Positions 1-8,793 of a stretch of DNA of 64,000 nt are shown piece by piece. The notes under the pieces were generated by a model. The model ran no database searches and had not been told where the DNA came from. It saw nothing but the letters and a program-made list of their open reading frames with translations. Every line of letters begins with the position of its first letter. Positions within the stretch are counted from its first letter, which is position 1. The translations under genes were made by a program, and so were the position numbers. The stretch lies in NCBI GenBank assembly GCA_902792005.1, contig CADAXW010000013.1:20325-84324 (forward strand). Reading direction: 5' to 3'. This DNA is from an uncultured Lachnospiraceae bacterium (lineage in GTDB: Bacteria; Bacillota; Clostridia; Lachnospirales; Lachnospiraceae).

Positions 1-29
1 CCGCCCCTTAGTCACGCTTTTTTTTATTG

Positions 30-58
30 TTGATTCTTGGGATAGAAAAGGGTACAAT
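30..58 (+). promoter_or_regulatory. sigma-A-type promoter of cysK
   Basis: TTGATT (30-35) and TACAAT (53-58) are separated by 17 bases. Transcription would begin near 65, leaving a short leader with AGGAG at 81-85 before the gene. Read by eye only. Confidence 0.5.
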
Positions 59-92
59 GTTTGTGCTAAAAAGGCAATATAGGAGAATGACC

Positions 93-1025
93 ATGGTTTG
101 CAACAACATTTTAGATGCCATCGGCAGTACGCCGCTGATCCGTCTGAATCACATGACGGGTCCGGAGGATGCGGAGGTTTTAGTTAAGTACGAGGGAATG
201 AATATCGGCGGTTCCATTAAGACGAGAACTGCGCTGCAGATGATCCAGGCGGCTGAGCGGGATGGGATCCTGAAGCCGGACAGCATCATCGTTGAGCCCA
301 CCAGTGGAAATCAGGGCATCGGCCTTTCGCTGGTCGGTGCGGTGCTCGGCTATCACGTCGTGATCATCATGCCGGATTCCGTCAGCGAGGAGCGCCGTCT
401 TTTGATCAAGCAGTACGGAGCGGAACTCGTGCTGATCCATGACGATAATAATATCGGTGAATGTATCGATCGTTGTATCGAGACCGCAAAGAATATGTGC
501 AAAGAGGATCCGAAATGCTTCATGCCGGATCAGTTTTCCAATCCGGAAAATGTAAAGGTTCATCTGATGCATACCGGCCGCGAGATCCTGGAGCAGGTGG
601 ACGGAAAGATCGACGGCTTCTGTTCCGGCATCGGAACCGGCGGAACCATCACGGGCCTTGGCCAGGTTCTGAAGGAAGCGAACCCGGAGGTTCTGATCTG
701 GGCGGCAGAGCCGGAGCATGCGGCGATCCTGTCCGGCGGTTCCATCGGCTCTCACCTGCAGATGGGTATCGGAGACGGCCTGATCCCTCCGATCCTGAAT
801 CAGGAGCTGATCCAGCAGATCGAGCTGGTATCGGATGAGGAAGCCATCGAGACCACGCGCCAGCTTACCGCGAAGGAAGGTATCCTCTGTGGTATCTCCA
901 GTGGGACAAATGTATGTGTTGCCCTCCGCATGGCCAGAAAGCTGGGAAAGGGCAAGCGCATCGTTACGGTTCTTCCGGATACCGGAGAGCGGTATTTCAG
1001 CACGGAGCTGTTTCATCGGGACTAG
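93..1025 (+). CDS. cysK: cysteine synthase (O-acetylserine sulfhydrylase)
   Basis: This is a fold-type II PLP enzyme that makes L-cysteine from O-acetylserine and sulfide in the cytosol. Visible family marks are NNILDAIGSTPLIRL at the N-terminus, the PLP-lysine segment GSIKTRTAL, the substrate loop EPTSGNQGIGL and the phosphate-binding GTGGTITG. The 310 residues match the family length. I chose ATG 93 over in-frame ATGs at 57 and 87 because AGGAG (81-85) sits 7 bases before it. The active-site segment SIKTR departs from the more usual SVKDR, so cystathionine beta-synthase-like or related activity is possible. It stands alone, with its own promoter and terminator. Confidence 0.9.
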   Translation: MVCNNILDAIGSTPLIRLNHMTGPEDAEVLVKYEGMNIGGSIKTRTALQMIQAAERDGILKPDSIIVEPTSGNQGIGLSLVGAVLGYHVVIIMPDSVSEERRLLIKQYGAELVLIHDDNNIGECIDRCIETAKNMCKEDPKCFMPDQFSNPENVKVHLMHTGREILEQVDGKIDGFCSGIGTGGTITGLGQVLKEANPEVLIWAAEPEHAAILSGGSIGSHLQMGIGDGLIPPILNQELIQQIELVSDEEAIETTRQLTAKEGILCGISSGTNVCVALRMARKLGKGKRIVTVLPDTGERYFSTELFHRD

Positions 1026-1049
1026 TTTATCCGATCGTAAATAAAGGAA

Positions 1050-1088
1050 AAACAGGGAATGATCATTTGGTTATTCTCTGTTTTTTTT
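1050..1088 (+). terminator. intrinsic terminator after cysK
   Basis: An 11-bp stem (1050-1060 with 1073-1083, one G-T pair) is followed by a run of T to 1088. Confidence 0.8.
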
Positions 1089-1112
1089 GTTTTCCGAAGC
1101 GCCAGGATTTGT

Positions 1113-1118
1113 TATACT
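1113..1118 (+). promoter_or_regulatory. extended -10 element upstream of the GH32 gene
   Basis: TATACT is preceded by TG with one intervening base (extended -10). No good -35 is visible at the right spacing. Confidence 0.35.
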
Positions 1119-1212
1119 GAATATAGCGACATTTGGGGAAATGTACGCAGGATGATCCATGATCCTGATCACAGCGGGTGAAGCAGGATCTGTTAGGAGA
1201 AGGGGGGATCAT

Positions 1213-2694
1213 ATGAAGGAATGGACCAGAGAAGAGAAGTATCGTTACCTGAAGGATCCGCAGGAGTTAAAGGCTCTGTATGACAGGATCTCGAAGTCGG
1301 GTTACCGGCAGACATTTCATAACCAGGCAGTGACGGGACTCATGAACGATCCCAACGGCTTTGTCTGGTTTGACAACCGCTGGCATCTCTTTTATCAGTG
1401 GTGTCCCTGGGGGGCAGTGCATGGACTGAAGCACTGGTATCATATCGTGTCCAAGGACCTGGTCACCTGGAAGAATCTGGGGGTCTGCCTGCTTCCGGAT
1501 CAGGAGGACGGCTATGACAACAAGGGTGTTTACTCCGGGTCGGCCATGCCCATCGGAGATAAGATCTATCTCTATTATACCGGCAACCACCGGGATCCGG
1601 ACTGGACCCGGCACGCCTATACCTGCCTGGCCCGTCTGGGAAATGACGGCTGGCCGGAGAAGTATCCGCTGCCGCTGTTCGGTTCTCACCCGGACTATAC
1701 GGAACACCAGCGGGATCCGAAGATCGTGTGCCTTTCCGAGAACGGTCCCTACTATCTGATCATCGGAGCCCAGACCAAAGCAAAGAACGGATGCGCGCTG
1801 ATCTATCGGTCTGAGGACCTGCAGCACGGCTGGGACTTTGCGGGGGAGCTGAAGGTGCCGGGCTTTGAAGAATTCGGAGATATGTGGGAGTGTCCAACCA
1901 TCGAGCATATCGGCGGCCGCGACGTCCTGCTGTTCTGTCCCCAGCATCTGATCATACCCGGTCGGGGAGGAAGCCAGAATCACAATGGATATATCATGGG
2001 AAGCATGGACTGGGAAACGCTGACATTTACGCCCGAGGGCCAGTTCCATGTGCTGGACTTCGGCTTTGACTCCTACGCAGCGGCCTGTGCCAACAACATC
2101 GAGGACATGGATAAGGCGGTGCTCATTGCCTGGATGGGAGTGCCGGATGTGGCCTATCCCACGGACGAAGAGGAGTGGGCCGGATGCCTGACGCTTCCCC
2201 GGGAGCTTACGGTGCGGGGGCGGCGGCTGATCCAGCAGCCCCTTCCGGAGTTGAAGAAGCTTCGGGACGAGAAGCTGACCCTGACCATGAACGGTGCGGG
2301 ATGCTGCCCGCTGCCCAGAGCGGCGGAGCTGGAATTTGACTGTCGCGCCGGAAATGTACGTGTGAAGCTTTTCACTGATGAATCGGGAGAAGGCGGCGTG
2401 GTGATCCGCTATGATGATGTGAAGCGGGAGATCACTGTGGACCGGAGCGGAATGCGGACACAGTTCAACGAAGCGGAGGGAACCGCAAGATCCCGGCCTT
2501 TGGAGAACGGGCTGTCCCACCTCAGGATCTTTGTGGACAGCAGCTCAGTGGAGATCTTTGTAAATGATGGTGACGCGGTATTTACCTCCAGAGTGTTTCC
2601 CACGGAGGCGGAACATTTCTTTAAAATGGAGGGAGATCTCTTCCCCCGGATCTGGACGCTGAAACCGGCGGTTCGGGAGCAGTTCCTGATCTGA
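1213..2694 (+). CDS. glycoside hydrolase family 32 (beta-fructofuranosidase / sucrose-6-phosphate hydrolase type)
   Basis: It hydrolyses beta-fructosides such as sucrose, sucrose-6-phosphate or fructo-oligosaccharides. The five-bladed catalytic domain shows MNDPNGF with the nucleophile Asp near residue 46, QRDPKI with the transition-state Asp near 167, and WECPTI with the acid/base Glu near 226. A C-terminal beta-sandwich follows, containing the typical DSSSVEIFVNDG segment. There is no signal peptide, so the 493-residue enzyme is likely cytosolic. ATG 1213 follows a purine-rich AGGAGAAGGGGGG tract; the in-frame ATG at 1159 lacks a site. No sugar transporter or kinase gene is adjacent, so the substrate cannot be narrowed. 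Confidence 0.88.
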   Translation: MKEWTREEKYRYLKDPQELKALYDRISKSGYRQTFHNQAVTGLMNDPNGFVWFDNRWHLFYQWCPWGAVHGLKHWYHIVSKDLVTWKNLGVCLLPDQEDGYDNKGVYSGSAMPIGDKIYLYYTGNHRDPDWTRHAYTCLARLGNDGWPEKYPLPLFGSHPDYTEHQRDPKIVCLSENGPYYLIIGAQTKAKNGCALIYRSEDLQHGWDFAGELKVPGFEEFGDMWECPTIEHIGGRDVLLFCPQHLIIPGRGGSQNHNGYIMGSMDWETLTFTPEGQFHVLDFGFDSYAAACANNIEDMDKAVLIAWMGVPDVAYPTDEEEWAGCLTLPRELTVRGRRLIQQPLPELKKLRDEKLTLTMNGAGCCPLPRAAELEFDCRAGNVRVKLFTDESGEGGVVIRYDDVKREITVDRSGMRTQFNEAEGTARSRPLENGLSHLRIFVDSSSVEIFVNDGDAVFTSRVFPTEAEHFFKMEGDLFPRIWTLKPAVREQFLI

Positions 2695-2786
2695 CGGGAC
2701 GGTGGATGAAACCGGGCAGGACCTGCGGAGAACGGACGCAGCCGTAAAAAAACGAAATAAAAAAAGACAGGAAAAGAGGACGGTAT

Positions 2787-3647
2787 ATGACGGTATTATT
2801 TGACTTTAAGGATATATTCAACCCCACAGACGCGTTGGGAAAGCTGGTGGAGTTTCTGGTGCTTTCGGCCATCGCCGTAGTTATAGTCGTTATAGTTCTG
2901 GCCATTGAAAAACGGGTGCTGGCAAAACGGCTGAAGGATCAGAAGAACATCAAACTCCGGTTTATGAAGAATCTGGTGCGGGGCATGGTCATTACCATTG
3001 CAGCGGTCTGGGTTCTGGTAAGCGCCAGTGCGACATCTTCATTTGGTAAGGTGATCTTCCAGGGAACTGCTGTACTGACTGCTATTGTAGGTCTTGCTGC
3101 ACAGGCGGTGATCAGCGACCTGCTCTGCGGTTTTATGATCAGTGCGAATAAGCCCTTCGAGATCGGAGACCGGCTGGAGCTGGACAACGGCGTAAAGGGA
3201 ATTGTTATGGATATCACTCCGCGGCACGTGGTCATCAGAAAGAGAGATACCATCGATGCCATTATTCCCAACAGCAAGATCAATGCCTGTGTGATCAGCA
3301 ACATGAGTCACAATACCAAGGTCCGCTCCGTGGATTTACGTTTCCACGTGGGCTATCAGACGGATGTGGAGGAGTGTATGAATGTGATCCAGCAGGCTGT
3401 CATGGATTCTGAGCATAGCATCCCGGCATGGAAGGGAGAGGAAAAATACGGACCGGTTTACTTCATGTCCTATGGGGACAGTTATCTGGAGATGGCGACT
3501 ACGGTTTACTACAATCCCACATCTCCCTCGGAGGCTGTGATCAGCGATGTGAATCTCCGGGTGGGAAAGGCCCTGAAGGCAGCCGGCATCGAGATTCCGT
3601 ACAACCATGTATCTGTTGTAATGAAGGATGCAGAAGGCGAAGGCTGA
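2787..3647 (+). CDS. mscS: small-conductance mechanosensitive channel (MscS family)
   Basis: This is an inner-membrane tension-gated channel that releases solutes on osmotic downshock. Three hydrophobic helices occupy about residues 15-40, 60-80 and 88-110. The third (GTAVLTAIVGLAAQAVISDLL) is the pore helix with its Ala/Gly pattern. It leads into the beta domain (NKPFEIGDRLEL, followed by GIVMDITPRHVVIR) and a C-terminal alpha/beta domain. At 286 residues it is a standard short MscS. A site AGAGGAC precedes the ATG. It appears to stand alone. Confidence 0.88.
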   Translation: MTVLFDFKDIFNPTDALGKLVEFLVLSAIAVVIVVIVLAIEKRVLAKRLKDQKNIKLRFMKNLVRGMVITIAAVWVLVSASATSSFGKVIFQGTAVLTAIVGLAAQAVISDLLCGFMISANKPFEIGDRLELDNGVKGIVMDITPRHVVIRKRDTIDAIIPNSKINACVISNMSHNTKVRSVDLRFHVGYQTDVEECMNVIQQAVMDSEHSIPAWKGEEKYGPVYFMSYGDSYLEMATTVYYNPTSPSEAVISDVNLRVGKALKAAGIEIPYNHVSVVMKDAEGEG

Positions 3648-3707
3648 ATAGAAGGATCCGGGCTTCAAAGAGGCGCGTGAAATACGGCGGATCATATCAA
3701 ATAGTTG

Positions 3708-3737
3708 TTGGTTAATACTAACTAAGTATGGTACAAT
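3708..3737 (+). promoter_or_regulatory. possible promoter of the EAL gene
   Basis: TTGGTT (3708-3713) and TACAAT (3732-3737) are spaced by 18 bases, upstream of a strong AAAGGAGG site. A second TACAAT lies at 3752. Confidence 0.35.
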
Positions 3738-3779
3738 TAACATTGGGCATGTACAATTTTTCGAAAGGAGGGGATTCGT

Positions 3780-5432
3780 TTGGAAGATGCACAGAAAATG
3801 CGCGAGCCTGAGCTGGTAGGGTGCTTTGAGGATGCCCTGCAGTTCGACCATATCTATGCAGTTTACCAGCCGCAGATCAACCATTCTACAGGACGTATGG
3901 TTGGTGCGGAAGCACTGATGCGCTGGCGGCATCCGATCTATGGGGTACAGATGCCGGGAGACTTTATTCCTGTTCTTGAGAAGAACAATCTGATTTACCG
4001 GGCAGATCTCCATATTTTTGAAACGGTCTGCAAACTCCAGAGAAAATGTCTGGATGCCGGAATGTCTATTATCCCTATTTCCGTAAATATGTCGCGGTAC
4101 GACATTTATAACACAAACTATGTGGATGAGATCGAGGGGATCCGTTTGAAATACGATATCCCGGTGAAGTATCTCCGTCTGGAGATCACAGAGTCTTCGG
4201 CCATCGGCGGAAGAGAGCTGATCACCCGGGTGCTGCGCCAGCTCCATGATCACGGCTATACCGTGGAAATGGATGATTTCGGCAGCGGCTATTCCTCTCT
4301 GAACATCCTGAAGGATCTGGATGTGGATGTCATCAAGCTGGACATGGCGTTCCTTGCCGGAGATATCGGCGGACGCGGAGGAACTATTCTCAGCTCCATC
4401 GTTCAGATGACCAAGTGGCTGAACACGCCGGTCATCGCAGAGGGCGTGGAGACCATGGAGCAGGCGGACTACATGAAGAGTACCGGATGTAATTATATCC
4501 AGGGCTACCTCTATTACAGGCCGCTTCCCGAAGAGGAATTCCTCGAGAAGATGAATCAGCTGGAACATGAACCGCTGACACCGGGCATGCACCTGATCAA
4601 AACCCTGGATGCCGGAAAATTCTGGGACCCCAATTCCATGGAGACCCTTATTTTCAACAACTTTGTGGGCGGTGCTGCTATTTTCACCTTTAAAAAGATG
4701 ACGAATGAGCTCAGTCTGGTTCGCGTGAATCGGAAGTACGTCCGTGAGCTGGGCATGAATCTGAATGAGCAGGATCTGGTGGGAGATGATCCCTGGGTTC
4801 AGTTTGATGAAGAGAATAAAGAAATCTATATCAGGGCCATGAAGCGGGCCATTGAATTCGGAGATGAAGAAACCTGTGAGACATGGAGGACCATGGTCTC
4901 GGATTGCTGCGGAGAGGATCATATCTGTATCCGTTCGTCGCTCCGTGTGATCGGAGAAGCGTCCGATGATTATCTCTTCTATGCCATGATCCAGAATGTT
5001 ACGAAGGAAAAGAAAAAAATGTTGCAGGTTTCTGCAGATGAAGGCAGATACAAAACCGCTTTTGAGCAGGCGAATATTTACGCATGGGAGTATACCATCG
5101 CCACAAAGGAGATGCGTCCCTGCTTCCGCTGCATGCGGGATCTGGGATTCCCGCCGCTGCTTAAGAATTATCCGGAGCCGGCCATTGAGCAGGGTATCTT
5201 CCCGCCGGAATTCGCGGACGAGTACCGGGACTGGCATCGCAGGATGGAACAGGGCGAGGAGTACTTCGAGGCCATCGTTCCCCTGACCGTGGGACGGATT
5301 CCGTTCCATGTTCGCTATACGCTGGAGAAGGACGAGAACGGAAAACCGCTGAAGGCTTACGGATCGGCTACGCTTGTGGTAGATGAGCCGGAGAAGGATG
5401 AGCCACAGAGCGAAGAATCAAAGAACGAGTAG
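3780..5432 (+). CDS. EAL-domain cyclic-di-GMP phosphodiesterase with C-terminal sensory region
   Basis: The predicted activity is hydrolysis of c-di-GMP to pGpG. The EAL domain fills about residues 15-255 and keeps the catalytic motifs GAEALMRW, LEITES, DDFGSGYSS, KLD and AEGVET, so it should be active. Residues about 290-530 look like two PAS-type folds. There is no membrane segment and no GGDEF partner. The start is TTG: AGGAGGGG at 3766-3773 lies six bases upstream and no better ATG exists. It is one of two c-di-GMP enzymes in the window; the other is the GGDEF protein at 18334. Confidence 0.88.
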   Translation: MEDAQKMREPELVGCFEDALQFDHIYAVYQPQINHSTGRMVGAEALMRWRHPIYGVQMPGDFIPVLEKNNLIYRADLHIFETVCKLQRKCLDAGMSIIPISVNMSRYDIYNTNYVDEIEGIRLKYDIPVKYLRLEITESSAIGGRELITRVLRQLHDHGYTVEMDDFGSGYSSLNILKDLDVDVIKLDMAFLAGDIGGRGGTILSSIVQMTKWLNTPVIAEGVETMEQADYMKSTGCNYIQGYLYYRPLPEEEFLEKMNQLEHEPLTPGMHLIKTLDAGKFWDPNSMETLIFNNFVGGAAIFTFKKMTNELSLVRVNRKYVRELGMNLNEQDLVGDDPWVQFDEENKEIYIRAMKRAIEFGDEETCETWRTMVSDCCGEDHICIRSSLRVIGEASDDYLFYAMIQNVTKEKKKMLQVSADEGRYKTAFEQANIYAWEYTIATKEMRPCFRCMRDLGFPPLLKNYPEPAIEQGIFPPEFADEYRDWHRRMEQGEEYFEAIVPLTVGRIPFHVRYTLEKDENGKPLKAYGSATLVVDEPEKDEPQSEESKNE

Positions 5433-5476
5433 AAGGACCGAAAGGACGGACAGATTAAACAGAGGGGAATGATCCT

Positions 5477-6412
5477 ATGGCATTTCGAATAGTGAGAAAT
5501 GATATAACGAAGGTGAAGGCGGACGCCATTGTAAATACGGCGAACCCGGAGCCTACCTACGCAGAAGGAACCGATCGCGCGGTCTATGAAGCGGCAGGCG
5601 CCGAGTATCTGCTGGCAGAACGGGAGCGGATCGGGAAGCTGAATGTAGGACAGGCAGCACCGACACCGGCATTTGCCCTGCCGGCGAAATACGTGATCCA
5701 TACCGTCGGACCGGAGTGGATCGACGGGACGCATGGAGAGGCGGAGGCACTTCGCACCTGCTATCAAAGCTGCCTTGATGTTGCGCTGGAGCTTGACTGC
5801 CAGAGCGTTTCATTTCCCCTGATCGCAACCGGGGTCTGCGGGTTCCCGCGGCCGGAGGCACTGAAGATCGCAGTGACTGTGATCTCGGAGTTTCTGAAGG
5901 AGCATGAAATGAAGATCATCCTGGTGGTCTATGATTCAGAAGCATTTGTACTGTCCGGAGATGTTTTTGCGGACGTGGATGCGTATGTGAATGAGAGGAT
6001 GGCTGCAGGAGAAACACCGGAGGTTCTGGAAAAATCGGGAGCTGAGCTTCCGGAAGAGGGACGGCCTCCCAAGGGTATGGCATGGCAGGATGCGATCCTG
6101 TGGTGGATCGAGAAGAAGGGCTTTACGGAGACAGAGGTGTACAGACGGGCAAATGTAGGCGCTGCCACATTTGAGAATGTGAAGAACCGAACCACCCAGG
6201 ATCCGAAGAAGATGACGGTTGCCGCATTTGTATTTGCGCTCCGGCTGAGTCCGACGGAGGGGCTGGATCTGATGAAACGGTCAGGTTTCCGCATCTCCTA
6301 TATCAACAAGTTTGATCTTATCATTTCCTATTTTCTGGAGCATGAGATCTATGATATCTTCATCATCAACCTGACGCTGTTTGACCACAGACAGCCGCTT
6401 TTGGGTGAGTAG
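5477..6412 (+). CDS. macro-domain protein with C-terminal helical domain
   Basis: Residues 1-170 form a macro domain that binds ADP-ribose or its derivatives (AIVNTANPEP, YVIHTVGP, SFPLIATGVCGFP). Some relatives remove ADP-ribose from proteins or hydrolyse O-acetyl-ADP-ribose. Residues about 195-290 form a separate helical segment (AILWWIEKKGF, then VYRRANVGAATFENVKN) with the spacing of an XRE-like helix-turn-helix and a conserved-looking SPTEGLDLM segment. This could link ADP-ribose sensing to DNA or protein binding, but that is inference. No toxin or ADP-ribosyltransferase gene is adjacent. The next gene begins about 60 bases later. Confidence 0.8.
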   Translation: MAFRIVRNDITKVKADAIVNTANPEPTYAEGTDRAVYEAAGAEYLLAERERIGKLNVGQAAPTPAFALPAKYVIHTVGPEWIDGTHGEAEALRTCYQSCLDVALELDCQSVSFPLIATGVCGFPRPEALKIAVTVISEFLKEHEMKIILVVYDSEAFVLSGDVFADVDAYVNERMAAGETPEVLEKSGAELPEEGRPPKGMAWQDAILWWIEKKGFTETEVYRRANVGAATFENVKNRTTQDPKKMTVAAFVFALRLSPTEGLDLMKRSGFRISYINKFDLIISYFLEHEIYDIFIINLTLFDHRQPLLGE

Positions 6413-6422
6413 CAGAAAAGTG

Positions 6423-6448
6423 AATTTGAAAAGTAAATTTGAAAAGTA
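6423..6448 (+). repeat. 13-bp perfect tandem repeat upstream of the superoxide reductase gene
   Basis: Two abutting copies of AATTTGAAAAGTA lie at 6423-6435 and 6436-6448, directly after the stop of the macro gene and before the AGAAGGAGGG site. Confidence 0.85.
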
Positions 6449-6472
6449 TATTTAGAAGGAGGGACAGGGAAA

Positions 6473-6808
6473 ATGAAGTTTTACAAGATTGATGACCAGA
6501 TCGTGATCGGTGACGGACTTACGGTTGGCGAGGAGCTGATCCCGAACACCACGGATGCGGCAAATGAGAAGCATGTGCCGGTGATCGAAACATCCGGAAG
6601 TGAGGTAACAGTTACCGTGGGATCTGTAGAGCATCCCATGATGGAGGCACATTTTATTCAGTGGATCATTATCGAGACAGCCACAGGATATCAGAAGAAG
6701 GTCCTGAAGCCGGGTGAGAAGCCGGTGGCAGTGTTCCAGTCGGCAGAGCCGGTGATCGCGGCTTATGAGTACTGCAACCTTCATGGTCTGTGGAAGGCGG
6801 AGGCATAA
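6473..6808 (+). CDS. desulfoferrodoxin-family superoxide reductase (no N-terminal Fe centre)
   Basis: It reduces superoxide to hydrogen peroxide at a non-heme Fe(His)4Cys centre, a typical anaerobe oxygen defence. Candidate ligands are visible: His34 (NEKHVPV), His54 and His60 (EHPMMEAHF), Cys101 and His104 (CNLHGLW). The 111-residue protein begins MKFYKIDDQ and lacks the N-terminal CxxC desulforedoxin cysteines, so it resembles the class that kept the N-terminal fold but lost that iron. A strong AGAAGGAGGG site precedes the ATG. The electron donor is not encoded nearby. Confidence 0.85.
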   Translation: MKFYKIDDQIVIGDGLTVGEELIPNTTDAANEKHVPVIETSGSEVTVTVGSVEHPMMEAHFIQWIIIETATGYQKKVLKPGEKPVAVFQSAEPVIAAYEYCNLHGLWKAEA

Positions 6809-6887
6809 TCAAAAACAGACACAGCAGAGGATCGGAGGAATAATAAGCCTCCGATTCCTGATTTTTCATTCCAGGGAGGAACATGAG

Positions 6888-8258
6888 ATGAAGAAGGGTT
6901 TGAGACTGGTTTTTATCACCGCAGTTCTTGTTGCGATCTTTACATTTTCCTTTAACGGGCTGACCGCAGAAGCTAAGAGCGGAAAATGGAAAAAGGACGC
7001 CAAGGGCTATTGGTATTCCTACTCAGACGGAACATTTCCGAAAAACGGATGGGCCAAGATCGGTAAGAAGTGGTACTACTTCGACAAGAAGGGCTATATG
7101 CAGACAGGATGGATCAAGGAAGGCTCCAAGTATTATTACACGGATCCGGTATCCGGCTGCATGGCCACGGGCTGGAAGCGGATCGCCCGGAAGTATTACT
7201 ATTTCCTGGACAGCGGCGTGATGGAAGCAGGGGCATATCGCGACGGCTACTGGCTGGAAAAGAACGGTGCCATGAACAAGAAGAACAGTGGCGGCAAGTG
7301 GATGAAGAACGCCAAGGGATACTGGTTCCAGGATTCAACGGGGTGGTATCCGAAGAATCGGTGGCTGACCATCAACGGAAATTCCTTCTACTTTGATAAG
7401 AGCGGTTATCGGGTCACCAACAAATGGGTTGGAAACTGGTATGTGGGCTCCACAGGCGCCTGCGAGAAGAAGGCATATAACTGGCGGAAGGCATACTACG
7501 ATTATATCGTGAAGAACAAACTTCTGGCAGTGAAGGGTGATCCCAATTCAGACGATTACACTCAGTACCTGCCCTGGTATATGGCCATGGAGGACTTTGA
7601 CAACAATGGTATGCCCGAGATCTATCTCGTGCGGGCAAGATGTACCATTCATTCTGACGGTAAGATCAAGGATCTCGCAGACTTCTACAGTCCCGTTATT
7701 GTTCTGGATGCATCTTCCAAAACCGTGAAGGGAAATGTACTGGACACCATGGAATCCTTCAATGTGCAGAATAAGATGATGTTCATTGACGCAGAAGCTG
7801 GAACCCTGGAGAAGCATGCACCGATCCCGAAGATAAATATGACGAAGGTAAAGGCGTTTATCGACTCCAAGACCATCTATTCGGCAAACGATAAGGGACA
7901 TGAAGGTCTGAACGGACGCTATAAGGCAACCGCAAGCAAGGGGATCGACGTGAAGTATGTGGAGATCCGCGTAGATGGAGATGATACAACGGTATCTCTG
8001 ATCCGTGCTGACCGAAGCGTGGTAACATTGAAGAATTATCAGGATTCGGTGGGTGACAGTCCCTTCTTTGTACAGGGTCTGATCTGCCATGGCAAGTGGA
8101 AGGGAAGCAAACTCAGCTGCTCGGGAATGGCCACAAAGAGGCCGGAGACATTCACATTTGATCTTGTGGTCAGCGGAGGAAAGCCGTCTATCAAGAACTT
8201 CTCTGATGGAGACAAGGTGTCCGGAGGAACCATTACTCTGGGTGAAAAGATTCAGTGA
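6888..8258 (+). CDS. secreted protein with choline-binding-type cell wall repeats
   Basis: A signal peptide (MKKGLRLVF, hydrophobic core, cleavage near AEA-KS) is followed by at least seven aromatic repeats of the WKKDAKGYWYSYSDG / GWAKIGKKWYYFDKKG type to about residue 200. Such repeats bind cell wall choline or polysaccharide. The remaining about 255 residues have no recognised catalytic motif; they contain YMAMEDFDNNGMPEIYLV, which resembles an EF-hand-like Ca-binding loop. I start at ATG 6888 because GGGAGGA lies just upstream and the signal peptide begins there. The function of the C-terminal part is unknown. Confidence 0.8.
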   Translation: MKKGLRLVFITAVLVAIFTFSFNGLTAEAKSGKWKKDAKGYWYSYSDGTFPKNGWAKIGKKWYYFDKKGYMQTGWIKEGSKYYYTDPVSGCMATGWKRIARKYYYFLDSGVMEAGAYRDGYWLEKNGAMNKKNSGGKWMKNAKGYWFQDSTGWYPKNRWLTINGNSFYFDKSGYRVTNKWVGNWYVGSTGACEKKAYNWRKAYYDYIVKNKLLAVKGDPNSDDYTQYLPWYMAMEDFDNNGMPEIYLVRARCTIHSDGKIKDLADFYSPVIVLDASSKTVKGNVLDTMESFNVQNKMMFIDAEAGTLEKHAPIPKINMTKVKAFIDSKTIYSANDKGHEGLNGRYKATASKGIDVKYVEIRVDGDDTTVSLIRADRSVVTLKNYQDSVGDSPFFVQGLICHGKWKGSKLSCSGMATKRPETFTFDLVVSGGKPSIKNFSDGDKVSGGTITLGEKIQ

Positions 8259-8280
8259 TCAGATTTGGTGATCAGGATAG
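8255..8280 (+). repeat. 13-bp imperfect tandem repeat across a stop codon
   Basis: GTGATCAGATTTG (8255-8267) is followed by GTGATCAGGATAG (8268-8280). The first copy contains the TGA stop of the upstream gene. Confidence 0.7.
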
Positions 8281-8292
8281 GCGTGTACGCGG

Positions 8293-8706
8293 ATGAAGCA
8301 TATAGAAGTTGCAGCGGCGGTGATCCGCCATGAGAATAAAATATTTGCAACCCAGCGTGGGTACGGAGAGTTTAAGGACAAGTGGGAGTTCCCCGGCGGA
8401 AAGCTGGAACCGGGTGAGACTCCGCAGGAGACGCTGGCGAGAGAGATCCGTGAGGAGCTGCTGACGGAGATCCAGGTGGGAGATCCCATTATGAAGGTTG
8501 AAACGGACTACCCCACATTTCATCTGACCATGTATGTGTTCTGGTGTTCTGTCATCAGCGGAGAGCTGACGCTGACGGAGCATGAAGCGGCGAAATGGCT
8601 GGAGCTGAATGAGGATCTGCCCAACGCGGTGGACTGGCTGCCGGCGGATCTGGAGGTTGTGGAGAGAATACTCAGGGACCGGGATCCGGAAGTTGAAAAT
8701 ACATAA
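8293..8706 (+). CDS. mutT: Nudix hydrolase, MutT type (8-oxo-dGTP diphosphatase candidate)
   Basis: The complete Nudix box runs from GGKLEPGETPQE to REIREELLTEI (about residues 36-60), with the metal-binding glutamates of REIREE intact. The N-terminal EVAAAVIRHENKIFATQRG and the overall 137 residues fit MutT proteins that clean oxidised dGTP from the nucleotide pool. Nudix specificity cannot be assigned with certainty from sequence alone. It starts 35 bases after the previous stop, across a duplicated junction, with a weak ribosome binding site. Confidence 0.82.
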   Translation: MKHIEVAAAVIRHENKIFATQRGYGEFKDKWEFPGGKLEPGETPQETLAREIREELLTEIQVGDPIMKVETDYPTFHLTMYVFWCSVISGELTLTEHEAAKWLELNEDLPNAVDWLPADLEVVERILRDRDPEVENT

Positions 8707-8743
8707 AATTATAAAAAAACTGTTCCAAATGAAAATTTTGTGT

Positions 8744-8749
8744 TATAAT
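8744..8749 (+). promoter_or_regulatory. extended -10 promoter element
   Basis: A perfect TATAAT is preceded by TG plus one base (TGTTATAAT). There is no clear -35. It would start transcription about 30 bases before the ribosome binding site of the next gene. Confidence 0.5.
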
Positions 8750-8793
8750 GCCCCGTGTTAAAAAAAATCTTTTTGGTAAAGGAGAGCAGTAAC

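Noticed and set aside
3336..5309. 657-residue open frame on the minus strand opposite the EAL gene
   Set aside because: It is a mirror of a well-supported EAL protein, has no recognisable domain, and no ribosome binding site. Codon composition here keeps the opposite frame open.
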